A stretch of 64,000 nucleotides of DNA from Yoonia sp. GPGPB17. GTDB lineage: Bacteria > Pseudomonadota > Alphaproteobacteria > Rhodobacterales > Rhodobacteraceae. Below the pieces are notes generated by a model, which ran no database searches, was not told where the DNA came from, and saw nothing but the letters and a program-made list of their open reading frames with translations. Positions 34,478 through 43,593 of the stretch are shown here, in pieces. The stretch covers positions 1 through 64,000 of the forward strand of contig NZ_JATACI010000002.1 in NCBI RefSeq assembly GCF_037892195.1, given 5' to 3'. The translations under genes were made by a program, and so were the position numbers. Each line of letters begins with the position of its first letter. The first letter of the stretch is position 1.

Positions 34478-35257
34478 ATGGCGACAAAGAAGATGGCACG
34501 GACTATCTCCAACATTGAAAGATATGCAGCGCTCTTTGGAGCGGCGATTATCGGCTTTGGCTTTGTTCCCGTTCCCTTGACCGACGCATCGCTTCCAAAG
34601 GCGACTTGTTTGGAGTGGTTCATTGCTATTTTGCCTCTCATGCCATTCGCCATCTTAGCGCTCTCAATTGTTAGTCGCCGGAGAATACCGGTAGTTATAG
34701 CGGTAGCCCTTGCCTTGGTACTCTTTTGCGCCGGAGCGTTTGCTACATTCGTTTTGATAGCTTTGTCGGGCGGCGGAACAGAGATGGTCATATTGCATGG
34801 AATGACTCTGGCATTAGCGTGCACCACGTCTATTCTGCTCGCCTCAGCCCTTAAGCAAAGAACTAGGTCGGTTGCATTTGGCGTTTACGTTTTTCCTACT
34901 TTGGTTGGGGTTTGGTCGCTAGCTATGGTTCCCTTCGCTTACTCAAGCGCCGTCGAAGCGTCCGCGAACCGTGCATACTGCATTGGAGAACACAGCCCGA
35001 TTGAGAGAGAACTAAGCTCCATTTTTGGGCTTCGCGGCTTATCTTTCTATACGACCAGATCAGGTTACAAAATCGGGGACACTTGGTATTTCCACGGACT
35101 GCTTCTTGTGGAAGACGATAGCGGTCTGAACGTGTATAACTGGTCGCCAAGAGGTATGCGCTTTAAAGTTGTGGAGAGGCCTGGATCATTGATTGCGGAC
35201 CCATTTGCTGCTTGCCAGCCTAGGATTGGGTTTCTTGAGGAACTCAATTTGATATAG
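34478..35257 (+). CDS. Unknown membrane protein
   Basis: 259 residues. About five hydrophobic segments in the first 160 residues (LFGAAIIGFGFVPVPL, AILPLMPFAILALSIV, VVIAVALALVLFCAGAF, MTLALACTTSILLAS, FPTLVGVWSLAMVPFAYS). A soluble C-terminal domain with two cysteines follows (RAYCIGEHSPIER, FAACQPRIG). Codon use is less GC-rich than in the PHA genes, which suggests insertion. Family not recognised. Confidence 0.55.
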   Translation: MATKKMARTISNIERYAALFGAAIIGFGFVPVPLTDASLPKATCLEWFIAILPLMPFAILALSIVSRRRIPVVIAVALALVLFCAGAFATFVLIALSGGGTEMVILHGMTLALACTTSILLASALKQRTRSVAFGVYVFPTLVGVWSLAMVPFAYSSAVEASANRAYCIGEHSPIERELSSIFGLRGLSFYTTRSGYKIGDTWYFHGLLLVEDDSGLNVYNWSPRGMRFKVVERPGSLIADPFAACQPRIGFLEELNLI

Positions 35258-35529
35258 GCTGATCGTAAGCGTAAGCAGCCGTTGAGGCCAAACTGACCAA
35301 CGGCAGCTCCGTCCCGCACTTTGTCGATCGGCAGCGATATTTTGTACGTCCGGTCCGGGCCAGAAGTGCTTGATGACTGTGTCAGTATGGCGTGACACGA
35401 CGCTTCGGTCAGATTCAGAAACGAGGCCGCATCAAGTTAAAGTCGTGTGACGTTCTGCACAAAGGCTTTCTTTTTTAGCAGACGCGGCGTAGGCTTTGCT
35501 GCACCGCAATATCCTGGGGAGGGACGCCC
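35258..35529 (+). promoter_or_regulatory. Upstream region of phaR with a CTGC/GCA dyad
   Basis: No gene is seen in this 272-bp gap. TTGCTGCACCGCAA at 35496-35509 is a near match to the PhaR box, ending 20 bp before the phaR start, and could serve autorepression. A GGGGAGGG ribosome-binding site precedes the GTG start. Confidence 0.5.
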
Positions 35530-36078
35530 GTGGCCAAAACCGACAAACCGCTGCTGATCAAGCGCTATGCGAGCCGTCGTCTCTATAACACCGAGACAAG
35601 CGACTACGTGACATTGGAAGACATCGCCGTCTTTATTCGCGAGGGCCGCGAAGTCCAGATCGTCGATTTGAAATCCGGCGATGACCTGACCCGGCAATAC
35701 CTGTTGCAAATTATCGCAGAACACGAAAGCCGCGGTGAAAGCGTGTTGCCTGTTGATGTACTGACCGATCTGGTGCGCAGCTATACAAGCCAGGCCGCTT
35801 CCGTCGTGCCGCAGTTCTTGCAAGCCAGTTTTGATATGCTGCGTGAAGGCCAGTCCAAGGCGATGGAGAATATGGGCAAGGCCAACCCCATGGCCAACAT
35901 GCCGGGTTTCGAGGCGATGCGCGCCCAACAAGAAGCCTTCTTCAAGGCGATGACTGGTGGCATGATGCCCGGCGGTGCGGCTTCTGGTTCAGAAGATGAC
36001 AAGGAAGACGGTGATCTGGGCGAGATCAAAGACCAACTCGCTGCGCTTCAGGAAAAACTGTCGAAGATGGGCAAGTAG
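35530..36078 (+). CDS. phaR: PHA synthesis repressor PhaR
   Basis: 182 residues, GTG start. The N-terminal DNA-binding domain has LLIKRYASRRLYNTETSDYV then TLEDIAVFIREGREVQIVDL, and the PHB-binding region follows (DDLTRQYLLQIIAEHESRGE). The C-terminus is methionine- and acid-rich (AMTGGMMPGG, SEDDKEDGD). PhaR represses PHA genes until it is titrated by granules. In relatives it usually lies next to phaP; here about 2.4 kb separates them. Confidence 0.95.
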   Translation: MAKTDKPLLIKRYASRRLYNTETSDYVTLEDIAVFIREGREVQIVDLKSGDDLTRQYLLQIIAEHESRGESVLPVDVLTDLVRSYTSQAASVVPQFLQASFDMLREGQSKAMENMGKANPMANMPGFEAMRAQQEAFFKAMTGGMMPGGAASGSEDDKEDGDLGEIKDQLAALQEKLSKMGK

Positions 36079-36088
36079 GCCCACTTGC

Positions 36089-37201
36089 ATGTTCAAACGC
36101 CGCACGGTCTTGGCGGGCGGAGGAGCGTTCGGTCTCATGGCGCTTGGGGGTAAGACACGCGCGGAAACCGCCGATGGTTTCTTCGTACCTGCCGAAGAAG
36201 GGCGTCATCAGGCGACCTTCATGCAATGGCCCGTCAGTCGTAGGGTGTACAGCGACAGCGTTTTTCTTGGGATGGTGCAGCATACCATAGCGGATGTCGC
36301 CAATGCGATTGCGGCGTTTGAACCCTTGATCATGCTTGCCGATCAGGCGGACCATAGCCGTGCACGCCGGTTCTTATCTGATGCGGTGACACTGTGGGAT
36401 ATCCCGACCGAGGATCTGTGGTGTCGTGATGCGGGGCCGATCTTTGTTGTGGACGGGGTAGGCGGGTTGGCCATCAGCCAGATTCAGTTCAATGGCTGGG
36501 GCGATAAGCAAATACACACCCGCGACGGCCAGATCGCCGCACGGGTGGCAGAGCGATTGAACCTGTCATTGCGGCCAAGCGGCCTGATGGGCGAGGCGGG
36601 CGGCGTTGAACAAGATGGTCACGGCCTGCTGCTGGCCCATGAAAGCAGTTGGGTAAATGACAACCGCAATCCGGGGCTGTCGCGCGATGAGATTGAAATG
36701 CGATTGTTGCGGGCTTACGGGGCCGACCGGATTGTCTGGTCTCCGGGTGTATGGGGTGAGGATATCACCGATTATCATATCGACAGTCTGGCGCGGTTCA
36801 CAGGGCCCGGGCGGGTGCTGATCAACCTGCCCGATGATCCCGATATGCGCGACCCGTTTCATGTGGCCGCCTTGAATACGCATGATCGGCTGGTGGCCGC
36901 AGGTTTGGCGGTTGAGGTCATTCCCGAACCCGTTGAGCGTCGGATCGACGATATCGATTTTGTGGCGTCTTACGCGAATTACTATGTGTGCAATGGTGCT
37001 GTGATCGCGGCGCAGTTTGGCGATGATGAAACAGACCGGATTGCGGTGGAGGCACTGCGGCGACACTATCCAGATCGCGAAGTGATCACACTGCATGTTG
37101 ATCCCTTGGGCGAGTTGGGTGGAGGCATCCATTGTGCGACCCAACAGATGCTTAAGCCGTTTAAGCGCCACGCCCGGATGGGCCTATGGCGACGCCGTTA
37201 G
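36089..37201 (+). CDS. Agmatine deiminase-family protein with Tat-like signal
   Basis: 370 residues. The N-terminus MFKRRTVLAGGGAFGLMALG has a twin-arginine-like signal, unusual for this mainly cytosolic family. Guanidino-group-modifying enzyme motifs: TFMQWPVSR, DLWCRDAGPIFVV, EAGGVEQDGHG, HIDSLARF and the catalytic-cysteine loop GGGIHCATQQ. Agmatine deiminases make N-carbamoylputrescine. Its stop overlaps that of the convergent puuB-like gene by four bases, and the neighbours fit polyamine metabolism. Confidence 0.82.
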   Translation: MFKRRTVLAGGGAFGLMALGGKTRAETADGFFVPAEEGRHQATFMQWPVSRRVYSDSVFLGMVQHTIADVANAIAAFEPLIMLADQADHSRARRFLSDAVTLWDIPTEDLWCRDAGPIFVVDGVGGLAISQIQFNGWGDKQIHTRDGQIAARVAERLNLSLRPSGLMGEAGGVEQDGHGLLLAHESSWVNDNRNPGLSRDEIEMRLLRAYGADRIVWSPGVWGEDITDYHIDSLARFTGPGRVLINLPDDPDMRDPFHVAALNTHDRLVAAGLAVEVIPEPVERRIDDIDFVASYANYYVCNGAVIAAQFGDDETDRIAVEALRRHYPDREVITLHVDPLGELGGGIHCATQQMLKPFKRHARMGLWRRR

Positions 37202-38502
37202 ACCCCCAATCTATCCCGCAGCGAATACCATGTCATCGCCAGCCGCAGGATTGGGGCGCGGAATGCCGCGCCACCCGGAAAGCCGGGCACATTGAGGTCA
37301 GCGAACGTGTCAAAGCGTCCGGCCTGTCCTGCGACCGCTTCGGCCATGACCTTTCCGGCAAGACCAGAGAGCGCGACACCATGGCCAGAATACCCGCCTG
37401 CGGACAAGATATTGGGCGCCACCCGGATCACCGCAGGCATGCGTGGGATTGTGACACCCAAAGTGCCGCCCCATGCGTAGTCGATTTTCACGTCCTGAAG
37501 TTGCGGAAAGATTTTGGGAATACGCTTTTGCATCAAGGCGGCGATGCCCTCGGGAAAGCCGAGTGAATAGCTCGGACGCCCGCCAAAGAGCAGCCGCTTG
37601 TCCTCGGACAGGCGAAAGTAGTTAGCGACCCATTTGCTGTCATGCACGGCGATATCCTGACCAAACACCTCATCCGCACGCGCGCCCAACGGCTCTGTCG
37701 CACCGATAAAGCTGTTCAGTGGCATCACACGCGCTGCCACTTTGCGATCCAGATTGGGCAGATACCCATTCCCCGCAAGGATCACAAAACGTGCCGTCAC
37801 TCGGCCCTTGTTCGTTGCAACAATCGCTGGGTTGCCCTTGTCGACGCGGTGTACTTCGGATCGCTCAAAAATCCGCGCACCAGCCTCTTCGGCCAGTCGC
37901 GCCAGCCCCAAAACATAGCGTAGCGGGTGAATGTGCCCTGCGCCCATATCAAGTAACCCACCGTGAAAATGCGGCGATTTCACCAGCGAGCCGATCTCAT
38001 CGGGGCCATAAACGCGGGCCTGATCATATCCGTATTCGCGGGATAGCAGATCAACTTCGGCCTGATCCTCGGCGGTTTCCTGTGCCGTATAGGTGCTGTG
38101 CATGACGCCGGGGGTATAGCGGGCCTCGGTTATATGGCTTGCACAAAGGTCGCGCAGGTCCGCCTTCGCCTCTTCGGCAAGGTCCCAAAGCAATCTGGCC
38201 GGACCCGCCCCATACTTCTTGATCAGGGTTGTTTGCGGATAGTCATACTCGCTGCACACCTGACCGCCATTGCGCCCCGATGCGCCAAAGCCCGCGCGAT
38301 GGGCATCCAACACAACGACATCCAGACCCTTCCGGGCCAAATGTCGCGCCGCTGACAACCCGGTATAGCCAGCCCCAACGATACAGACATCGACCGTCAC
38401 GTCACCTTTTAGTGGCGGCCTTTCCGCCGGAATATCGGCAGATGCCACATACCAGCTGTCAGGAAACGCACCTGGGCGGTCGTTACGATAAAGCGGGTTC
38501 AC
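37198..38502 (-). CDS. puuB: FAD oxidoreductase, gamma-glutamylputrescine oxidase-like
   Basis: 434 residues. The FAD-binding motif is VDVCIVGAGYTGLSAARHLA, followed by GFGASGRNGGQ, and the C-terminus carries GGYSGHGVALSGLAGKVMAE. This is the DAO-type fold of PuuB/OrdL proteins. It would oxidise gamma-glutamylputrescine to the aldehyde. Order puuA-like, amidotransferase, puuB on one strand supports the name, but related oxidases act on other amines. Confidence 0.78.
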   Translation of the reverse strand: MNPLYRNDRPGAFPDSWYVASADIPAERPPLKGDVTVDVCIVGAGYTGLSAARHLARKGLDVVVLDAHRAGFGASGRNGGQVCSEYDYPQTTLIKKYGAGPARLLWDLAEEAKADLRDLCASHITEARYTPGVMHSTYTAQETAEDQAEVDLLSREYGYDQARVYGPDEIGSLVKSPHFHGGLLDMGAGHIHPLRYVLGLARLAEEAGARIFERSEVHRVDKGNPAIVATNKGRVTARFVILAGNGYLPNLDRKVAARVMPLNSFIGATEPLGARADEVFGQDIAVHDSKWVANYFRLSEDKRLLFGGRPSYSLGFPEGIAALMQKRIPKIFPQLQDVKIDYAWGGTLGVTIPRMPAVIRVAPNILSAGGYSGHGVALSGLAGKVMAEAVAGQAGRFDTFADLNVPGFPGGAAFRAPILRLAMTWYSLRDRLGV

Positions 38503-38511
38503 GTCGGCGGC

Positions 38512-39195
38512 CTAGGCCACAACGCGTTCTTTAAAGAACCGCGCAATTTGTTCGGCAATGCGTGGGTTGTCGACGGGCTTTTCAAGGTCAGCAAGGGTCT
38601 GTTTCAGTTGCGGATCAGGCACCACACCCGGACCACGATGCCGGGCCAGACCACCAATAAAATCAGCACCAAACTCTGGGTGGGGCTGGGTGGTAAAGGC
38701 GCGTTTGCCGTAGACCAGCGCTGCATTGGCACAAAAATCGTTGCTTGCAACAACCTCTGCGTCATCAGGCAGAGCGACGACCTGATCCTGATGCCATGCA
38801 TTCAGGGCAACTTCCGCGCCGTCCCAGTCATAGGTTTGGCGCCCAACGGCCCACCCTGCAGCGAACTTCTCGACTGTACCACCGAGTGCCTGCGCGATGA
38901 TCTGATGGCCAAAGCAAATCCCGACAAGTGGAATGTCAGCGGCATAGACATCGCGGATAAAAGCCTCAAGCGGGGGAATGAAGGCGTGATCCTCGTAGGC
39001 GCCGTGTTTCGACCCGGTGATCAACCAGCCATCGCATTTAGTGATCTGATCAGGAAACTCCATGTCGACCACGTTATAGGTGACAAAGCTGAACCCGTGC
39101 CCGTCCAACAGCCGCTGAAACAGGGCATCATAGTCACCCGTTTCTTGCAAAAGCTGGTCAGGCGCATGGCCGGTTTGCAGGATGCCAATTCTCAT
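38512..39195 (-). CDS. Class I glutamine amidotransferase-like hydrolase
   Basis: 227 residues with the triad of class I amidotransferases: nucleophile in VGICFGHQIIAQALGG, histidine and glutamate in TTQPHPEFGADF. WLITGSKHGAYED supplies the oxyanion region. In this cluster it could act as the gamma-glutamyl-GABA hydrolase of the Puu pathway (as PuuD does), though its sequence is of the GMP-synthase-like type. It lies 9 bp from puuB. Confidence 0.78.
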   Translation of the reverse strand: MRIGILQTGHAPDQLLQETGDYDALFQRLLDGHGFSFVTYNVVDMEFPDQITKCDGWLITGSKHGAYEDHAFIPPLEAFIRDVYAADIPLVGICFGHQIIAQALGGTVEKFAAGWAVGRQTYDWDGAEVALNAWHQDQVVALPDDAEVVASNDFCANAALVYGKRAFTTQPHPEFGADFIGGLARHRGPGVVPDPQLKQTLADLEKPVDNPRIAEQIARFFKERVVA

Positions 39196-39231
39196 CAGAT
39201 TCTCGCTCTCTGGTTTGTCTCGTCTATAGAC

Positions 39232-40563
39232 TTATACAAGGTCGAGATAATGGTCGATCTGTTCTTCCCGCGTCATTTCGGCAAAATGCGCCATCTCTTG
39301 TCGTTTGGTGCGGATCAGGTTGTCGACCAGTTGTGGGTCAAAGATACGCCGTGCCAGATGGCTGCGCTCGAACCTATCAATGGCGTCTTCCCATCTGCTG
39401 GGCACCTGCGGCAGGTCTTGATCATAGGCATTGCCGGAAATCGGCAAAGGTGGCGTCTTACGGTCTTCAATGCCAACCAAGGCAGACCCCAGAACAGCTG
39501 CAAGGAACAGATAGGGGTTAGCGTCCCCCCCGGCCAGCCGGTGCTCAATACGCCGTGCCGCAAAGCTGCCCCCAGGCACGCGGATCGTTGCGGTGCGGTT
39601 TTCATAGGCCCAGCAAATCCCTGTGGGGGCATGTTGACCGGGCACCAGCCGTTCATAGCTGTTGCCATGGGGGGCAAAGATCAGTGCCAGATCGGGAATG
39701 CAGGTCAGACATCCGGCGATAGCATTTTGCAATAGGGATGTGCCTTCAAACGTGTCGTTGGCAAAAGCGTTTTTGCCATCTTCATCCAAAATCGAAAAAT
39801 GGGTGTGCAAGCCCGTGCCTGCGTGGTCGGTGTAGGGCTTCGCCATGAAGCTGGCCGCCATGCCGTGGCGGCGCGCCAGACCACGCACCAGCATCTTGAA
39901 TAGCCAAGCATCATCCGCCGCTTTGAGTGCATCCGGGACATGCTCAAGGTTCACCTCAAACTGGCCTTCGCCGCCTTCGGATATCGCGGCTTCGGCCGGG
40001 ATGTTCATCGCATCGCAGGCGTCATACAGGTCGTTAAAGAACGCATCAAATGCGTCCAAGGCGCGCAGTGACAGAATTTCACCTCCTGCGCGGCGCTTGC
40101 CCGAGCGAGGGGACTGTGGCGGGCGGATGCCGGTCCCACTATCGTCGACCAGGTAAAACTCCATCTCGGTCGCGACGACAGGTGTCAGCCCGCGTTCCTT
40201 GAAACGATCCAACACACGGGCCAACGCATGGCGCGGATCACCCGCGAAGGGCGCGCCGTCATCGGTGAACGACCACAGCGGCAAAAGCGCCGTTGGCGCG
40301 CTCAGCCACGGCATTGGCACATAGCCGCGTTCTGTTGGCAACATCAGCCCATCGGCGTCGCCGGTTTCAAATACCAACGGGCTGTCGTGGATATCCTCGC
40401 CCCGGATATCAAGGTTCAGGACAGAGAGCGGAAAACGCGCGCCGTCTTTTTCCAGTTTCTGCGCAAAACGGCGCGGCAAACGTTTGCCCCGCGCTTGCCC
40501 GTTCAGGTCGGCTGCGCCACAGCGCAGATTGCGTATGTCGGGGTGATCATCGAGCCAGCTCAT
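39232..40563 (-). CDS. puuA: Glutamine synthetase-family gamma-glutamylamine ligase
   Basis: 443 residues. Glutamine synthetase core: EMEFYLVDDS, EGGEGQFEVNLEH, GTGLHTHFSI, SYERLVPGQHAPTGICWAYE and NRTATIRVPGG. Shorter and more diverged than GlnA, as in PuuA-type ligases that join glutamate to putrescine or other amines. It overlaps the permease gene upstream by four bases, tying transport to breakdown. Confidence 0.8.
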   Translation of the reverse strand: MSWLDDHPDIRNLRCGAADLNGQARGKRLPRRFAQKLEKDGARFPLSVLNLDIRGEDIHDSPLVFETGDADGLMLPTERGYVPMPWLSAPTALLPLWSFTDDGAPFAGDPRHALARVLDRFKERGLTPVVATEMEFYLVDDSGTGIRPPQSPRSGKRRAGGEILSLRALDAFDAFFNDLYDACDAMNIPAEAAISEGGEGQFEVNLEHVPDALKAADDAWLFKMLVRGLARRHGMAASFMAKPYTDHAGTGLHTHFSILDEDGKNAFANDTFEGTSLLQNAIAGCLTCIPDLALIFAPHGNSYERLVPGQHAPTGICWAYENRTATIRVPGGSFAARRIEHRLAGGDANPYLFLAAVLGSALVGIEDRKTPPLPISGNAYDQDLPQVPSRWEDAIDRFERSHLARRIFDPQLVDNLIRTKRQEMAHFAEMTREEQIDHYLDLV

Positions 40564-41366
40564 CTGATAATCTGAGGCCTCACTTTAAGTGTCCTGCGGG
40601 CATCTTGCGGCAGGTGGCGGTTCAGGCGGCTGTTCACCAATCCAAAGACGCCAATAATGACCAGTGTCAGAAGGATGAAATAGCCTGCAAGGATGGGGTA
40701 GGGGACAAAGGGGTTGAATGTCTTGTCGGCAAAATAGTTCGCGTAGTAGAGCGCGTCGCCGCGTTGCTGTGTTGCCGGGAAACCGGAAAAGAACACCAAT
40801 GTCGTTGCGTGAAACAGAAAGATCGCTTCGTTGGTGTAAGCTGGCCAGGCCAGCCGCAGCATTGTGGGCCAGACCACACGGCGGAACCGTGACCAGCCCG
40901 AAAGACCATAGGCATCGGCGGCTTCAGTATCGCCCTTGGGAATAGACTGGAGTGCGCCGTAGAAAATCTCACCCGAATAGGCGGCAGTGTTCAGGAACAG
41001 GACCACCAGCGCCCCTGCCCATGCAGAGGTTAGCGGGTTAAAGAAAGCGCTAACGTCTTTGAGGCTGAGAAAAACAAAGTAGGCAAAGAAGAACTGGATA
41101 AACAGCGGTGAGCCACGGAACACAAAGATAAACCACTCTGCCGGTTTGCGGACCCATGGGTTCCGCGCGGCCTTGCCCATTGCCACTGCCGTGGCAAGAA
41201 AGAAACCAGAGCAAAGCGCGACCACACCAAAGTAAATGTTCCAGATCATGCCGGACCCAATCAGCGTAAACTGCTGGCACAACGTAAAATCAGTACGTGG
41301 CAGCAGGCGCTCGCCAATGCCTTGGCTGCGTAGGGCGTAGTCGGCAATAGTGTCCCAGCAGCTCAT
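40560..41366 (-). CDS. Amino-acid ABC transporter permease
   Basis: 268 residues from MSCWDTIADYALR. Five or so membrane helices and the permease signature EAADAYGLSGWSRFRRVVWP (EAA loop) are present, with FRGSPLFIQFFF before it. It belongs to the HisM/HisQ/GlnP class for polar amino acids or opines. The second permease lies 91 bp upstream, separated by a hairpin. Confidence 0.88.
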   Translation of the reverse strand: MSCWDTIADYALRSQGIGERLLPRTDFTLCQQFTLIGSGMIWNIYFGVVALCSGFFLATAVAMGKAARNPWVRKPAEWFIFVFRGSPLFIQFFFAYFVFLSLKDVSAFFNPLTSAWAGALVVLFLNTAAYSGEIFYGALQSIPKGDTEAADAYGLSGWSRFRRVVWPTMLRLAWPAYTNEAIFLFHATTLVFFSGFPATQQRGDALYYANYFADKTFNPFVPYPILAGYFILLTLVIIGVFGLVNSRLNRHLPQDARRTLKVRPQIIR

Positions 41367-41370
41367 GCAC

Positions 41371-41391
41371 GGTGCTCCCACTGGGAGCGCC
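41371..41391 (-). other. Hairpin between the two permease genes
   Basis: GCTCCC-ACT-GGGAGC inside GGTGCTCCCACTGGGAGCGC. It lies in the intergenic part of the transporter transcript and may stabilise or punctuate the mRNA. No T-run follows. Confidence 0.4.
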
Positions 41392-41457
41392 GCGTGCGCG
41401 AAAGCGTTTGCGCAGCAAATGCGTGCGTCACTGGGTGCTGGCGAAGCTCAACTTTCA

Positions 41458-42342
41458 TTATGCTGCCGCCCGCCGCTGCGCTTCGCCAGCGGCTGTCGCT
41501 TGGCCGTGAGTCAACTTGGCCATGACCCTATCCAGTACGACCTCGGACACTTTCGTGAAGCACAGGTAGAACACCAGCAAAGCGGCAAAATACCACATCC
41601 GCCAGTCGGGGTGGGGGTAGTCGGTGAATTGCGGTTGTTTGGCCCCGCCCAATTCGCGCGCCCAGTAGACGATGTCCTCAACGCCCAGCAGAAACAGCAG
41701 TGGTGTCGCCTTGATCAGCACCATCCATAGGTTCGACAGGCCGGGTAGGGCATAAACCCACATTTGTGGAACCAACACGCGCCAGAACGTCTGACGACGG
41801 CTCATGCCATAAGCCTCAGCCGTCTCCAGCTGACCTTTGGGCACAGCACGCATTGCGCCGAACAGCACATTCGCCGCGAAGGCACCAAAGACGATGGCGA
41901 AGGTCAGCACCGCCAGCATAAAGCCGTAGGTCTCATGCACCCATTGCGGGGCGTTGCCCAACGGCAGTTTCGCCGCGCTACAGACGATAAAATCATTGCC
42001 TTGGCGGATGGGCTCTTCCCAATCGGGGCATTTGATGCGGTGGCGGATGTATTCAAACGCCTGATCCAATGCGATCACAAAGAACAGAAAGAACGCGATG
42101 TCAGGAATGCCGCGGACCACGGCGATGTAGGTCTGCCCGATCCACCGCAGCGGTGGGATGTTGCTGCGCGCCGCAGAGGCACCCGCGAATCCAAAAGCCA
42201 GCGCCGTCGGAGCGGTGATCGACAACAGCAGAAGCACAGTGCCCACGGCCCAATACATCGACATATGTTTGCCGGTGGTCAGGTAACAGCTGAGCCACTG
42301 GAAACCTTCCAATGCAGCTGGGTCGGTACAGAAACTGAACAT
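41458..42342 (-). CDS. Amino-acid ABC transporter permease
   Basis: 294 residues from MFSFCTDPAALEGFQW. It carries the HisQ-type signature: AVVRGIPDIAFFLFFV, then ETAEAYGMSRRQTFWRVLVP (EAA loop) and KATPLLFLLGVEDI. An unusual loop of about 40 residues with three cysteines lies between the early helices (KCPDWEEPIRQGNDFIVCSA). It forms the heteromeric permease with the 40560 gene. The start follows the family N-terminus. Confidence 0.88.
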   Translation of the reverse strand: MFSFCTDPAALEGFQWLSCYLTTGKHMSMYWAVGTVLLLLSITAPTALAFGFAGASAARSNIPPLRWIGQTYIAVVRGIPDIAFFLFFVIALDQAFEYIRHRIKCPDWEEPIRQGNDFIVCSAAKLPLGNAPQWVHETYGFMLAVLTFAIVFGAFAANVLFGAMRAVPKGQLETAEAYGMSRRQTFWRVLVPQMWVYALPGLSNLWMVLIKATPLLFLLGVEDIVYWARELGGAKQPQFTDYPHPDWRMWYFAALLVFYLCFTKVSEVVLDRVMAKLTHGQATAAGEAQRRAAA

Positions 42343-42449
42343 CAATCGCCTTGTTGCGCTAGTGTCATAATCCGTCCAACAATTGCAGTGGCGAGTCAAC
42401 GCGTTGCGACCACTTTCGGGGCGTCAGCGTGGGCTGTTTTTAGGTGGGA

Positions 42450-43541
42450 ATGTCAAAAATGGTACAGTCTATCATTGTCGTAGGCGCAGGGATCATCGGG
42501 GCCGCCACCGCATTGCAACTGGCCAAGGCAGGCCATGCCGTGACAGTTGTGCAGGCAGGCGGGGCAGATGCGACCTCTGCGTCCTTCGGCTGGATCAATG
42601 CCAGCTTCTTTCTGAACGAAGATCACCACTTGTTAAGGGCGGAGGGGATCGCGGCATGGCATCGCGTTTTGCAAGACGTGCCAGCGCCCGTGGATTGGCA
42701 AGGTTGCCTGTGCTGGGACATGAGCCCAGACGTGATGCAGGCGACCTACACGCAGCTTCGCGCATTTGACTACCCCGTCGAGATACGCACAAAAGAGCAA
42801 ATCCGAGTGCTAGAACCCGCCCTTTGCAACGCGCCCGACCAAGCACTGTTTTTCCCCACTGAAGGCGCGGCCTCATCCGCGGACCTGACACGACACTTCC
42901 TTCGTGCCGCGCAAGCACGCGGAGCAAAGCTGATCCGCAATCTCTTTGTCTTGGGCCTCAAGTCGCGGAACGGGCGGGTTATGGGCATTGAAACATCACA
43001 GGGGGACTTGGATGCCGATCAAGTCGTCATCGTCGCCGGAACTGGGACCACTGCAATCGCGCGCACCATCGACTGTGAGATCCCGCTTGTCCCACGTCCT
43101 GCCTATATCCTGCGTACGTCACCGCAGAAGAAAGTCTTGCACCACATCCTCGCCACACCCCACGGTGAGATCAGGCAGGAACCATCCGGGCAAATTCTGA
43201 TGCCGGTTGCTGTGGGCCACCAAGGCGATACCGCCGAGGAGCTGACGCAAACACCGACCGCCGCGGCGGATGATACCATCGCCCGGTTGCGCAATGTTTT
43301 CGGCGGCTTGGAGAACGCGGATTGGACCGAGGTGACCCGCGCCGAACGCCCCATGCCACAAGATGGCCTGCCCATCGTCGGGCCGATCGCGGACGGGGCC
43401 TATGTCGCCGTGCTGCATTCGGGCATCACACTGGGGCCAATCATTGCAGAGCTGGTTGCCAAAGATATCACCGGACAGCTGGACAACACAGACGCTGCAA
43501 TGCTTGCGCCTTACCGCCCGGACCGTTTCGCGGACAAATAA
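42450..43541 (+). CDS. DadA-like FAD-dependent amino-acid oxidoreductase
   Basis: About 363 residues. FAD-binding motif SIIVVGAGIIGAATALQLAK, then SFGWINASFF. A C-terminal closing motif HSGITLGPIIAELVA follows RPMPQDGLPIVGPI. It resembles glycine/D-amino acid oxidases. It sits on the opposite strand inside the transporter cluster, between the permeases and the binding protein. The start may be 42450 or, with better ribosome-site spacing, 42459. Confidence 0.78.
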   Translation: MSKMVQSIIVVGAGIIGAATALQLAKAGHAVTVVQAGGADATSASFGWINASFFLNEDHHLLRAEGIAAWHRVLQDVPAPVDWQGCLCWDMSPDVMQATYTQLRAFDYPVEIRTKEQIRVLEPALCNAPDQALFFPTEGAASSADLTRHFLRAAQARGAKLIRNLFVLGLKSRNGRVMGIETSQGDLDADQVVIVAGTGTTAIARTIDCEIPLVPRPAYILRTSPQKKVLHHILATPHGEIRQEPSGQILMPVAVGHQGDTAEELTQTPTAAADDTIARLRNVFGGLENADWTEVTRAERPMPQDGLPIVGPIADGAYVAVLHSGITLGPIIAELVAKDITGQLDNTDAAMLAPYRPDRFADK

Positions 43542-43543
43542 AA

Positions 43544-43572
43544 AGGGCCGCCATCACTGGCAGCCCTCAAAT
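43544..43572 (-). terminator. Terminator after the binding-protein gene
   Basis: GGGCTGCC-AGTGAT-GGCGGCCC (one mismatch) followed by TTTTTATTTG on the minus strand, 22 bp after the stop at 43594. It also lies 3 bp after the convergent oxidase gene. Confidence 0.65.
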
Positions 43573-43593
43573 ACGTGCATTGGATTGGCCAGC

